Part shown: positions 17,415 through 25,816 of the stretch, in pieces
Numbering within the stretch: the stretch's first letter is position 1
How the letters are laid out: every line of letters begins with the position of its first letter
From: an uncultured Pseudomonadota bacterium
Lineage (GTDB): Bacteria > Pseudomonadota > Gammaproteobacteria > Methylococcales > Methylomonadaceae
Reading direction: 5' to 3'
Length of the DNA stretch: 37,407 nt
Assembly (NCBI GenBank): GCA_903876445.1
Contig: CAIQZX010000161.1
Location: forward strand, 1 to 37,407
Notes under the pieces: model-generated
Database searches by the model: none
What the model saw: only the letters and a program-made list of their open reading frames with translations
Told to the model about the DNA's origin: nothing
Position numbers and translations under genes: made by a program

Positions 17415-17660
17415 ATGTGTCTTGCTGTTCCTGCCAAAATTATCAGTTTAAATGCTAACGCCGATGAATTACTTCGCACGGGAAATGTCGATTTTTCAGG
17501 CGTACAAAAAGAAATTAGCCTTGCGTATGTTCCCGAAGCAAACGTTGGCGATTACGTCATTGTTCATGCGGGTTTCGCGCTTTCAGTTTTGGATGAAGAC
17601 GAAGCATTAGCCAGTTTGCAAGCCTTTCAAGATTTAGCTGACTTTGAAAAAACGTTATGA
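17415..17660 (+). CDS. hypC: [NiFe]-hydrogenase maturation chaperone HypC
   Basis: An 81-residue protein. An in-frame ATG at 17370 exists, but HypC proteins begin MCLAVPxK, and that sequence starts at 17415, giving the expected length; Cys2 is the residue that carries the Fe(CN)2CO ligand-bearing intermediate with HypD. The C-terminus reads [18 protein letters not shown], typical of the family. The stop overlaps the hypD start by 4 nt (ATGA), indicating translational coupling. No hydrogenase subunit, hypA, hypB, hypE or hypF gene is in the window. Confidence 0.95.
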   Translation: MCLAVPAKIISLNANADELLRTGNVDFSGVQKEISLAYVPEANVGDYVIVHAGFALSVLDEDEALASLQAFQDLADFEKTL

Positions 17661-18739
17661 ATTACACGCAAGCGTTTCGAAATCCTGAACTCGCCCAACA
17701 TTGGATAAGTGCAATCAAATCGCTGACAACACAACGCTGGCGAATTATGGAAGTTTGCGGCGGTCAAACACATAGCATTATTAAATACGGCATTGACCAA
17801 TTGTTGACTGACGAAATCGAATTGATTCATGGCCCTGGTTGTCCCGTTTGCGTCACGCCGTTAGCGTATATCGATAAAGCCTTAGCGATTGCGGCGCAAC
17901 CGAATGTGATTTTTTGTTCTTTTGGCGATATGTTGCGCGTACCGAGTTCGCATCAAGATTTGTTGAGTTTAAAAGCCCAAGGCGCGGATATTCGGATTGT
18001 TTATTCTCCACTCGACGCGCTGCAAATTGCGGAAAAATCACCGGATAAAGAAGTGGTTTTTTTCGGTGTTGGATTTGAAACCACCGCGCCAACAACGGCT
18101 TTAGCCGCGTATCAAGCAAAATTAAAACAACTGAAGAATTTTTCATTATTGATTTGCCATGTTCGCGTTCCGCCTGTGATGCAAGCATTGCTTTCAACGA
18201 AAAATCACCGCGTTCAAGGATTTTTAGGAGCGGGTCATGTTTGTTCAATTATGGGTTTTCACGAATATCTGCCGATTTGCGAAAAATATAAATTGCCCAT
18301 TGTCGTAACAGGATTTGAACCTGTTGATATTTTGCAGGGCGTTTATTTGTGCGTAAAACAATTGGAAGAAGGACGTTTTGCGGTCGAAAATCAATATACG
18401 CGCGTTGTCAAAGAAGCGGGGAATTTATCAGCGCAAGCGTTAATGCAAAAAGTATTTAACGTGGTGAATCGGAATTGGCGCGGTTTAGGTGAAATTGAAA
18501 ATAGTGGTTTAGCGTTAAATTCAGATTATGACGATTGGAATGCCGAGAATCGTTTTTCAGTTGGTGAAATTAACACGCTAGAGCCTGTCGAATGTCGAAG
18601 TGGCGACGTGTTGCAAGGTTTGATTAAGCCAGCACAATGTCCCGAATTTGGTAAAAGTTGCACACCTGAACATCCGTTAGGCGCAACAATGGTTTCGTCT
18701 GAAGGCGCGTGTGCGGCTTATTATCGCTATCGAAAATAA
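17657..18739 (+). CDS. hypD: [NiFe]-hydrogenase maturation protein HypD
   Basis: A 360-residue iron-sulfur protein of normal length. Conserved blocks are present: [47 protein letters not shown] and the C-terminal 4Fe-4S segment [20 protein letters not shown] followed by EGACAAYY. With HypC and HypE it assembles the Fe(CN)2CO unit of the [NiFe] active site in the cytoplasm. It is coupled to hypC by a 4-nt overlap and ends at a hairpin. The pair stands alone here, so the hydrogenase it serves must lie elsewhere. Confidence 0.96.
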   Translation: MNYTQAFRNPELAQHWISAIKSLTTQRWRIMEVCGGQTHSIIKYGIDQLLTDEIELIHGPGCPVCVTPLAYIDKALAIAAQPNVIFCSFGDMLRVPSSHQDLLSLKAQGADIRIVYSPLDALQIAEKSPDKEVVFFGVGFETTAPTTALAAYQAKLKQLKNFSLLICHVRVPPVMQALLSTKNHRVQGFLGAGHVCSIMGFHEYLPICEKYKLPIVVTGFEPVDILQGVYLCVKQLEEGRFAVENQYTRVVKEAGNLSAQALMQKVFNVVNRNWRGLGEIENSGLALNSDYDDWNAENRFSVGEINTLEPVECRSGDVLQGLIKPAQCPEFGKSCTPEHPLGATMVSSEGACAAYYRYRK

Positions 18740-18752
18740 AATCGATTTTTCA

Positions 18753-18781
18753 AAAGTAGGCAGAAAATTTTTGCCTACTTT
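18753..18781. terminator. Bidirectional terminator between hypD and lpxD
   Basis: The inverted repeat AAAGTAGGCA (18753-18762) / TGCCTACTTT (18772-18781), a 10-bp perfect stem, lies 13 nt after the hypD stop and 13 nt before the lpxD stop on the other strand. The terminal A/T pairs provide a short U-run in either direction. Confidence 0.75.
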
Positions 18782-18793
18782 AATTGCTGCTAT

Positions 18794-19840
18794 TTAATCT
18801 TTTTGTGCTGATTCTAATGCGGCTAGTCGTGCTTCTAATTGCTTAATCGTTTTAAGTAAATCCGGTAATTGACTAATTGCGATTTGTTCACGATACGCGA
18901 CACGTTTTTCTTTTGCCGGACTACCAAAAACTTGAGTTTTTGCCGCAACATCGTTTGCAACACCTGCCCGCGCCATGACAACAGCACCTTGCCCAATTTT
19001 AATGTGATCGGCAATTCCTGCACTGCCCGCTAAAATCGCGTAATCCTCAATCGAACAAGAACCGGAAATGCCAGTTTGTCCACAAACAATAACGTGCGAA
19101 CCAATTTTGTTGTTGTGACCAATTTGAACAAGATTATCGATTTTGCTGCCAGCCCCGATTTCTGTGCTACCTAACGCGCCACGATCAACGCAAGTATTTG
19201 CGCCAATTTCAACGTTATCGCCAATAACAACATTACCAATTTGCGGCACTTTAACGTGAGAACCGTTACGAAATTTATAGCCAAAACCGTCCGCGCCAAT
19301 AATTGCGCCTGAATGAATAATCACGTTGTCGCCAATTTCACAACCATCATAAATCACGGCATACGGATGAATTCGACAATTTTTGCCAATTTTTACATTC
19401 TGACCTAAATAAACACCCGCTAGAATTTGACTGTTTGCGCCGATTTCTACGTCATCGCTAATCACGGCAAATGCACCAACATGGCAGTTTTCGTGAATTT
19501 TTGCGTTTTCAGAAATTACTGCTTGCAGCGAAATTGTTGCCGAATAAATGACATCGGGATGCAATAAAGAAACGGCTTTTACAAATGCCATTTCCGGATC
19601 AGAACAACGCAATAAAACTAACGATTCGGGAACGTTTTCGACCTCAAAATCGCTAGCAATAAAACACGCCGAAGCCTGTGAATGTTCTAAATGTTGGCGA
19701 TAACGTGCCTGTGTAAGTTGTGTCACTTGCCCATTTTTTGCAGTGGTAATATCGCCAGCAGCAGTAATGCTTTGTGAAAAGTCACCATTTTCAATTGTCG
19801 CGCCACAAATATCTGCTAATTCTTGAATCGTCATTGCCAT
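18794..19840 (-). CDS. lpxD: UDP-3-O-acylglucosamine N-acyltransferase LpxD
   Basis: A 348-residue trimeric left-handed beta-helix enzyme that adds the second acyl chain in lipid A synthesis (acyl-ACP dependent, cytoplasmic face). The longest frame begins at 19939, but [20 protein letters not shown] at 19840 is the family N-terminus and AAGAAGG lies 9 nt before it. The N-terminal uridine-binding domain is followed by many hexapeptide repeats (e.g. [20 protein letters not shown]) and the catalytic-His block [10 protein letters not shown]; a C-terminal helix ([19 protein letters not shown]) completes it. The usual neighbours lpxA/fabZ/bamA are absent; it follows moaC by 34 nt on the same strand. 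Confidence 0.95.
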   Translation of the reverse strand: MAMTIQELADICGATIENGDFSQSITAAGDITTAKNGQVTQLTQARYRQHLEHSQASACFIASDFEVENVPESLVLLRCSDPEMAFVKAVSLLHPDVIYSATISLQAVISENAKIHENCHVGAFAVISDDVEIGANSQILAGVYLGQNVKIGKNCRIHPYAVIYDGCEIGDNVIIHSGAIIGADGFGYKFRNGSHVKVPQIGNVVIGDNVEIGANTCVDRGALGSTEIGAGSKIDNLVQIGHNNKIGSHVIVCGQTGISGSCSIEDYAILAGSAGIADHIKIGQGAVVMARAGVANDVAAKTQVFGSPAKEKRVAYREQIAISQLPDLLKTIKQLEARLAALESAQKD

Positions 19841-19874
19841 ATTTATCAACCTTCTTTTTTTGTGTTCTAAAAAT

Positions 19875-20366
19875 TCAACGTGTTTCATCAACGCGCCAGT
19901 GTCCAGACTTGCCACCAATTTTTTCAAGTAATCGCACACCGCTAATTACCATACCCCTATCAACCGCTTTGCACATATCGTAAATTGTCAATAATGCACA
20001 AGTGGTCGCCGTCAATGCTTCCATTTCCACACCCGTTTGACCATGTGTTTTAGCTATGGTTTGACAACGAATTCGTTTATTTTCTGGTTCAGGTGTTAAG
20101 GTAATTTCAACGTGTGTCAATGGTAACGGATGACACAATGGAATCAAATCCGCTGTGCGTTTGCTTGCCATAATTCCGGCAATTCTTGCGATTCCCAAGA
20201 CATCGCCTTTTTTATGTCCGCCCTGCAAAATCATTTCTAATGTTTTTGGTTCTAATGAAATAAAACCTTCTGTTATTGCGGTTCGTGTTGTGAAATTTTT
20301 ATCGCTCACATCCACCATGTGAGCATCACCGGCAGCATTGAAATGCGTAAATTGAGAAGTTTGCAT
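19875..20366 (-). CDS. moaC: Cyclic pyranopterin monophosphate synthase MoaC
   Basis: A 163-residue protein of the expected length. The signature blocks are [51 protein letters not shown] and [11 protein letters not shown] with the catalytic Lys. It makes the second step of molybdenum cofactor synthesis with MoaA. The frame runs on upstream to 20534 through the neighbouring mini-element, giving a false 56-residue extension ([20 protein letters not shown]); the family start [20 protein letters not shown] at 20366 is chosen. No strong Shine-Dalgarno is visible. Its 5' flank, where the promoter would be, is directly next to the mini-element whose left end is at 20390. Confidence 0.95.
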   Translation of the reverse strand: MQTSQFTHFNAAGDAHMVDVSDKNFTTRTAITEGFISLEPKTLEMILQGGHKKGDVLGIARIAGIMASKRTADLIPLCHPLPLTHVEITLTPEPENKRIRCQTIAKTHGQTGVEMEALTATTCALLTIYDMCKAVDRGMVISGVRLLEKIGGKSGHWRVDETR

Positions 20367-20389
20367 GATAGTTTTAATTAAGTGCTTAT

Positions 20390-20755
20390 TTAACTTACTG
20401 TGTGAAATTCCCCACCCAGAGCTGATGGGATTGGGTGGGGATGGATAGCACTCTTCTGGCGAAGCCGCTTTTGATTTTCTGTGTTCATATTGTAGAATCT
20501 CCATGTACTTGCATTTGTGGTCATCGAAAGCCAACAGACTATAAATGCGTAAAAAGTAAATCTATTTGCAATCTCAAAAAATTGGGATTGTGTAACCCCA
20601 TTTGAGGCGGCAGGTTCTGTCGTGACTGTAAAGCTTTCCCCAGTGTCTGACGAGTCAAAGCTCGTGATAATGCGAAAGATACTGATGAAAATATCAGTAC
20701 GGGTCGGTCGAAGCCAATACTTAGAACGCGATAGCGTTTAGTGGGGGTATTTCAC
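20390..20755 (+). mobile_element. IS200/IS605-like mini-element (PATE/MITE type), copy 1
   Basis: A 366-bp element highly similar to the copy at 23270-23635, with constant offset 2880. A TTTAAC motif (20389-20394) overlaps the left end. The left part has the hairpin CCCCACCCA (20410-20418) / TGGGTGGGG (20432-20440). The middle reads on the + strand CICGHRKP...SICNLKKLG and then stops, resembling the decayed zinc-ribbon tail of a TnpB protein (inference). The right part has consecutive small hairpins, ACGAG/CTCGT and TACTGAT/ATCAGTA. The right end GATAGCGTTTAGTGGGGGTA plus TTTCAC is shared with copy 2, but here the left arm of the terminal hairpin is mutated. No complete transposase gene is present. 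Confidence 0.65.
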
Positions 20756-20841
20756 CAGTTATCATCATTGTACCTATTGGATTTGCCTATCGCTAGCGGC
20801 TACACTATAGCGACTTTTACTTTATAACATAGAAAACGAAC

Positions 20842-21546
20842 ATGACTGATAACGTACACGCTCACGAAATTTATAAATTTGGTTCAATGGCAGAACGCTG
20901 GTGGGACAAAAAAGGCGAATTTAAAACATTACACGCCATAAATCCGCTGCGTTTAAATTTTATTCAACAATTCATTTCAATTGAAGAAAAGCGCGTTGTA
21001 GATGTCGGTTGTGGAGGCGGAATTTTAACGGAATCATTAGCGCAAGCCGGTTCGGATGCGTTAGGGATAGATTTAAGTGGGGATTTAATTGATGTGGCGG
21101 ATTTGCACGCTTTGGAAATGGGTGTAAAAACCGTGCATTATCAAAAAATTGCTGTCGAAAAACTCGCTGCTGAACAACCCGATAGTTTTGATTTTGTAAC
21201 GTGTATGGAAATGTTAGAACACGTTCCCGATGCCGGCTCAATCGTTTCAGCTTGTGCAAAACTCGTAAAACCGGATGGCATGGTATTTTTCTCAACCTTA
21301 AATCGTAAGCCAAAAGCGTTTTTATTGGCAATTGTTGCCGCTGAATATGTTTTGCAAATGCTACCAAAAGGCACACACGAATTTAAAACATTTATTAAGC
21401 CTTCTGAACTTTGCCAAACCGCACGCACTGCCGGTTTAGAATTACAAGGCATGATTGGGATTGAATATAATCCTCTGACACAACGTTTTTCACTTGGTAA
21501 AGACGTAGATGTCAATTATATTGCGGCATTTAAAAAAACGGCTTGA
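20842..21546 (+). CDS. ubiG: Ubiquinone O-methyltransferase UbiG
   Basis: A 234-residue class I SAM methyltransferase catalysing both O-methylations of ubiquinone synthesis. Family blocks: FGSMAERWWDKKGEFKTLHA, SAM motif I VVDVGCGGGILTESLAQAG, CMEMLEHVPDAGSIV, VFFSTLNRKPKAFLLAIVAA. Normal length. The gene lies 86 nt downstream of mini-element copy 1, so its promoter lies in that gap or in the element. It is followed after 10 nt by a HAD phosphatase gene and then ispB, a grouping consistent with quinone synthesis. Confidence 0.96.
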   Translation: MTDNVHAHEIYKFGSMAERWWDKKGEFKTLHAINPLRLNFIQQFISIEEKRVVDVGCGGGILTESLAQAGSDALGIDLSGDLIDVADLHALEMGVKTVHYQKIAVEKLAAEQPDSFDFVTCMEMLEHVPDAGSIVSACAKLVKPDGMVFFSTLNRKPKAFLLAIVAAEYVLQMLPKGTHEFKTFIKPSELCQTARTAGLELQGMIGIEYNPLTQRFSLGKDVDVNYIAAFKKTA

Positions 21547-21556
21547 TAATTAAAAA

Positions 21557-22216
21557 ATGAAAAAATTTTCCTGTGTTTTGTTTGATTTAGATGGCACATT
21601 GGTTGATACCGCGCCTGATTTAATTGCTTGTTTGAATTTTGCGTTAGAAAAACACGGTTTTTCAACAGTTGCCGCAGAATTTGTAAAACCTCATGTTTCA
21701 TTTGGCGCATCAGCAATGATTAACGCAAGTTTTAAGTTAAACGACGAAAAACACGCCCAAATTTTAGCCACAATGTTGGAAGCATACGAAACCAACATTG
21801 CTAGACATAGCCGATTTTTTGATGGCATTTTAGATGTATTGGATTTTATTGAGTCTCAAAATTTATTGTGGGGAATTGTAACGAATAAACGCGAGCGTTT
21901 TACAACGCCGTTAGTAACTGCTTTGGCATTGGAAACTCGCGCGGCGTGTATTATTTCAGGCGATACTACGGCACATTCAAAACCCCATCCCGCACCATTA
22001 TTTGAAGCCTGTAAACGTGCGAATGTTTCTGCAATGGAATGTATTTATATTGGTGATGCTAAACACGATATTGCAGCGGGAAAAAATGCGGATATGTACG
22101 CCATTGCGGCAACTTATGGTTATTTACCGGCAAATGATAAGCCTGAAAATTGGGGGGCAGATTTATTGATTAGTTCACCGCAAGAGTTGCTCGCGTGGTT
22201 GAAAAATTACGCTTAG
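21557..22216 (+). CDS. HAD phosphatase, Gph/MupP type
   Basis: A 219-residue HAD-superfamily hydrolase. Motif I LFDLDGTLVDTAPDLI (nucleophile and acid Asp), a cap domain, motif II/III region TNKRERFTTPLV and SKPHPAPLFEACKRA, and motif IV GDAKHDIAAGKNADM. Phosphoglycolate phosphatase (Gph) is the default family name. However, the position directly after ubiG is also that of pseudomonad MupP, the N-acetylmuramate-6-phosphate phosphatase of peptidoglycan recycling. Sequence alone cannot decide, so no gene symbol is given. Confidence 0.9.
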   Translation: MKKFSCVLFDLDGTLVDTAPDLIACLNFALEKHGFSTVAAEFVKPHVSFGASAMINASFKLNDEKHAQILATMLEAYETNIARHSRFFDGILDVLDFIESQNLLWGIVTNKRERFTTPLVTALALETRAACIISGDTTAHSKPHPAPLFEACKRANVSAMECIYIGDAKHDIAAGKNADMYAIAATYGYLPANDKPENWGADLLISSPQELLAWLKNYA

Positions 22217-22279
22217 TTCAAACAGATAAAACGCAGTTATAATGTGATCTACTTTCACTTTTTAGACCCAAAGAAATTC

Positions 22280-23266
22280 ATGAGTTCATCATCTTCCATC
22301 GATTTTAACGCCATCAAACAATTAACACTGACTGAAGCAAAAGCCGTTGACCAGTTAATCATTAGCGAATTGAGTTCAGACGTAATTTTAATCAACGAAA
22401 TCGGGCGTTATATCGTTTCAAATGGTGGCAAACGTTTGCGCCCCATGTTGTTATTACTCGCAGCAAAAGCCTTAGGCGAAGTCAGCCAAAATCATTTAAT
22501 TCTCGCAGCGGTTATCGAATTTATTCACACTGCGACATTACTTCATGATGATGTTGTTGATGAATCTGATTTGCGACGCGGGAAAGAATCGGCGAATGCA
22601 GTTTGGGGAAATGCAGCAAGCGTTTTAGTCGGTGATTATTTGTATTCCAGTGCGTTTGAAATGATGGTTCGCACAAATAATATGCGTGTAATGGGATTAT
22701 TATCTAAAACAACCACTGCCATCGCAGAAGGCGAAGTTTTGCAATTATTGAATTGCAATAATCCAGAAACGACAGAAGCCAAATACTTAGAAGTAATTGC
22801 ACGAAAAACGGCGATTTTGTTCAGTGCAGCAACACAACTAGCGGGAATTATTTCCGATTCAGGTGAAAAAATCGAAACAGCTTTAGCTCTTTATGGTCAA
22901 CATTTAGGCATTGCATTTCAGTTGATTGATGATGCCTTGGATTACAAAGCGAGTGCCGAAGAATTAGGAAAAAATTTAGGGGATGATTTAGCAGAAGGAA
23001 AGCCGACGTTACCTCTTATTTACGCAATTCAAAATGGAACCCCCGAAGAAGCGGCAATTATTGTAAGTGCCATTAAAACCGGAAATCGAGATGTTTTCAA
23101 TGATGTTTATGCGGTTGTTCAACGCACGCAAGCCATCACTTATACCGAAAAAAGGGCTGATGAAGAAGCACAAAAAGCAATTGACGCACTCGTTGTCTTA
23201 CCTGAATCTGAATACAAAAATGCGCTGATTTTGTTGGCAAAATTTGCAGTTCAACGGAATTATTAA
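22280..23266 (+). CDS. ispB: Polyprenyl (octaprenyl) diphosphate synthase
   Basis: A 328-residue trans-prenyltransferase. The longer frame from GTG 22244 is rejected in favour of ATG 22280 (MSSSSSIDFNAIKQLT), giving the normal length. First Asp-rich motif LLHDDVVDESDLRRG, second motif QLIDDALDY, plus GGKRLRPMLLLLAAKALG. It makes the long isoprenoid side chain of ubiquinone. It follows the phosphatase gene in the same direction and ends 3 nt before mini-element copy 2. Confidence 0.95.
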   Translation: MSSSSSIDFNAIKQLTLTEAKAVDQLIISELSSDVILINEIGRYIVSNGGKRLRPMLLLLAAKALGEVSQNHLILAAVIEFIHTATLLHDDVVDESDLRRGKESANAVWGNAASVLVGDYLYSSAFEMMVRTNNMRVMGLLSKTTTAIAEGEVLQLLNCNNPETTEAKYLEVIARKTAILFSAATQLAGIISDSGEKIETALALYGQHLGIAFQLIDDALDYKASAEELGKNLGDDLAEGKPTLPLIYAIQNGTPEEAAIIVSAIKTGNRDVFNDVYAVVQRTQAITYTEKRADEEAQKAIDALVVLPESEYKNALILLAKFAVQRNY

Positions 23267-23269
23267 AAT

Positions 23270-23635
23270 TTAACTGACCGTGCGGAATTGTCCATCCAAG
23301 CCTACCGGCTCTGGGTGGGGATGGATAGCACTCTTCTGGCGAAGCCGCTTTTGGTTTTCTGTGTTCATATTGTAGAATCTCCATGTACTTGCATTTGTGG
23401 TCATCGAAAGCCAAGAGGCTATAAATCCGTAAAAGGTAAATCTATTTGCAATCTCAAAAAATTGGGATTATGTAACCCCATTTGAAACGGCAGGTTCTGT
23501 CGTGACTGTAAAGCGTTCCCCAGTGTCTACACGAGTCAAAGCTCGTGATACTGCGAAAGATACCGATGAAAATATCAGTACGGGGCGGTCGGAGTCCCCA
23601 CTATAACGCGATAGCGTTTAGTGGGGGTATTTCAC
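23270..23635 (+). mobile_element. IS200/IS605-like mini-element (PATE/MITE type), copy 2
   Basis: The second 366-bp copy, same orientation as 20390-20755. A TTTAAC motif (23269-23274) is again at the left end. The region from ~23312 rightward is nearly identical to copy 1, while the first 40 bp are more diverged. The right-end palindrome is intact here: CCCCACTA (23596-23603) / TAGTGGGG (23619-23626) with an inner AACGC/GCGTT, ending GTATTTCAC. The hairpin CACGAG/CTCGTG near 23531 is conserved. It separates ispB from the biosynthetic cluster, and with copy 1 it brackets ubiG-phosphatase-ispB as 2880-bp-spaced direct repeats. Confidence 0.68.
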
Positions 23636-23647
23636 TGCAAAACGCAG

Positions 23648-23666
23648 GGCGCGATTATTTCGCGCC
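23648..23666 (-). terminator. Terminator of the leftward biosynthetic operon
   Basis: A GC-rich stem GGCGCGA (23648-23654) / TCGCGCC (23660-23666) with a 5-nt loop lies 2 nt beyond the stop of the last cluster gene. On the - strand it is followed by CTGCGTTTTGC, so the U-run is weak. Confidence 0.6.
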
Positions 23667-23668
23667 AT

Positions 23669-25816
23669 TTAGTTTGCGACAAATTCTAATTCTAAATGAC
23701 GAGTTAAATGAATGAGTTTTATGTGAAATGAACCGTCGTGTTGATTTTGAATTGGTGCAGGATATGCTAACTTATATTGCGGTTGTTGAGCTGTTAATAC
23801 ACTGAACGCATCATGGAATTGCTGCACAGTTTTTTTATTTCCAACATTGATTGAATAATGCCAAATGTTATCGTTCTGAAATAAATAATTCATCGCCAAA
23901 TGCTTTTGATATGGCATTTGCGTCATTAGCAAATTTTCACCTGCTGGCAATATGTTGGAAATGGGACGAACAATGTCGAATAATTCTAACATCAATAATT
24001 GATCATCAACTTGTAACCACAAGCACAAAATCTCGACAGCAGCATTTACCCGTTTTCGAAATCCCGCTGACACCGAAAACCGCAATTCTTTTTTTAATAT
24101 AACGTTTTTTTTAAGCATCAAACTCAATCTTTCCAGCCATTTTGGTAAATTCTCCATCACAATATCTAAAGGCTCACAAATTTCAAAACCGATATGACTT
24201 AATTTGTAATTATGATTCGTTAGCATTTCAGGAATCGGATAATCATGAAAAAAATTATTTAATACTTGTTCGATATTTATAGATTGAATTTCTATTAAAG
24301 CGTGATGTACTTTTTGAAAATCAAAATATAAAACATCAGATAAAATTTTTTCATCTGTAATTTGTTTTGCTTTTAATAATATGGCATAGCGAGCGAATAA
24401 TGTTATTTCGTTCTGATTCTGCAAGGCTTGATAATTTATTTTTCCACTAGATAAAAGTGGAAATTCGTTGAGTATCCAAATTTCATCTGGCACAGCATAT
24501 TTGGGTAATACATTTTTACAGTCGGAACGAATTTGTGCTGTTTCAATAAGCGAATTAGGTTTTAAAATGCAAAAAGCAATGAGTTTTTGCCCTTGAATGT
24601 TTTCGGATTTTTCGGTAATGACAGCAACTTGTGAAATATAAGCCAACTTTTCAATCAGTCTTTCTATTTCAGCCAGCACTATTAAATAACCGCTACGATT
24701 TACGCTGTTATCAGCACGCCCTACTATGGCGATAGAATTATCATCATGGCAAGTAGCCATATCACCCATACGTTGCCATTCTTCCGCTCGGCTCAACCAA
24801 GTTCCCGACTCATCGATATACCCCTCAAAAGAATAGCGATGTTTACAATAAAGATTCCCATCTTTTTCAATTCGCAATGCCACATTATTCATTGGCTGAC
24901 CAATGCTTGTTACACGCAATTCTAATAAATCGTCTGACAAACATGCCGCGATTGGTCCCATTTCGGTACTGCCATATTGATTCACTAATCGATTTCCACA
25001 CAATGGATCAAAAGCACGAAATAAATCCTCTTTAATTCGCTGACCAGAAACAACAACTATTTTATAAGGGCGCGGATTTTTTCGTCCTTGTAACAACATT
25101 TCACACAGAGTTGGCGTAATAAATGTGACCGTTGGATTAAAGCGACGTTCTCTGTCCAAGTATTTGAGTAAATTGGTATTTTCTTGTAAATCTATCGAAG
25201 CACCTAACAAAATCGCCGGTAAAAATTCTGCACCAAAACCGTAAAGATGAAAAATAGGAACAGGAATAGCAAAGCGATCTTCGGTTGTGAATTGATATTT
25301 TTCAATGATGTTTTTTGCGCTACCCAACAAATTTTCATGGCTGTGTACGACAATTTTTGCAGCGCCCATACTGCCAGAAGTGCGTAAAAATAATTTTCCA
25401 TGCGTTTCTAAGCGTAGCACCTCGGCATTATGAGATTCCACTTTTAAAAACGAAGCTGGATTTTGTAACGCATCCACTGCATTAAATTTTGGAACAGATT
25501 TAATTATCAATCGGTATTGGCAAAATTGTGGTACGGGTTTTAACTCTGAAATTCCGTCTTTTTTTTCTGACGGAGGAAGTAAAACAAAGCCTTGTTGTTT
25601 TTTTAACAATAACATTAAAACCAAAGCACTTGGAACAGAGTTAAGACATTCAACAGCTACACAATCACTCTCTTGAACACCTTGTTCTCTTAAATAGTCG
25701 TCAAGAATTGATAGCAACGTTGGGATTTCAGCATAATGACAGGTTAATAATCCATCCGTTAAAAAGTTCTCATTTGCGGTAGTTGTGATATGAGTAAGAT
25801 TTTCTGCAAAATTCAT
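23669..25816 (-). CDS. AMP-forming acyl/aminoacyl ligase with unknown C-terminal domain
   Basis: A 715-residue protein. Residues ~1-470 form an ANL-superfamily adenylation enzyme: P-loop LRTSGSMGAAKIVVHSH (~145), FHLYGFGAEFLP, YGSTEMGPIA, GDMATCHDDNSIAIVGRADN and the A10-type Lys in LLSSGKINYQAL (~455). Residues ~470-715 are not recognised and look globular (FDFQKVHHALIEIQ; HDGSFHIKLIHLTRHLELEF). The enzyme probably activates a carboxylic or amino acid and loads it on a carrier protein; the free ACP at 33043 is a candidate partner. The start overlaps the stop of the condensation-domain gene by 4 nt (ATGA), so the two are translationally coupled. It is the last gene of the cluster. Confidence 0.85.
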   Translation of the reverse strand: MNFAENLTHITTTANENFLTDGLLTCHYAEIPTLLSILDDYLREQGVQESDCVAVECLNSVPSALVLMLLLKKQQGFVLLPPSEKKDGISELKPVPQFCQYRLIIKSVPKFNAVDALQNPASFLKVESHNAEVLRLETHGKLFLRTSGSMGAAKIVVHSHENLLGSAKNIIEKYQFTTEDRFAIPVPIFHLYGFGAEFLPAILLGASIDLQENTNLLKYLDRERRFNPTVTFITPTLCEMLLQGRKNPRPYKIVVVSGQRIKEDLFRAFDPLCGNRLVNQYGSTEMGPIAACLSDDLLELRVTSIGQPMNNVALRIEKDGNLYCKHRYSFEGYIDESGTWLSRAEEWQRMGDMATCHDDNSIAIVGRADNSVNRSGYLIVLAEIERLIEKLAYISQVAVITEKSENIQGQKLIAFCILKPNSLIETAQIRSDCKNVLPKYAVPDEIWILNEFPLLSSGKINYQALQNQNEITLFARYAILLKAKQITDEKILSDVLYFDFQKVHHALIEIQSINIEQVLNNFFHDYPIPEMLTNHNYKLSHIGFEICEPLDIVMENLPKWLERLSLMLKKNVILKKELRFSVSAGFRKRVNAAVEILCLWLQVDDQLLMLELFDIVRPISNILPAGENLLMTQMPYQKHLAMNYLFQNDNIWHYSINVGNKKTVQQFHDAFSVLTAQQPQYKLAYPAPIQNQHDGSFHIKLIHLTRHLELEFVAN

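Noticed and set aside
19841-19939. N-terminal extension of LpxD overlapping moaC
   Set aside because: It runs into the moaC coding sequence; a good Shine-Dalgarno precedes 19840 and the family N-terminus begins there.
20367-20534. N-terminal extension of MoaC
   Set aside because: The extension is translated from the mobile mini-element and the same peptide occurs at the second copy; MoaC proteins begin near MQTSQFTHF.
23288-23485. 65-codon + strand ORF with [11 protein letters not shown] inside mini-element copy 2
   Set aside because: It appears to be a decayed TnpB tail with unrelated leading codons rather than an expressed gene.
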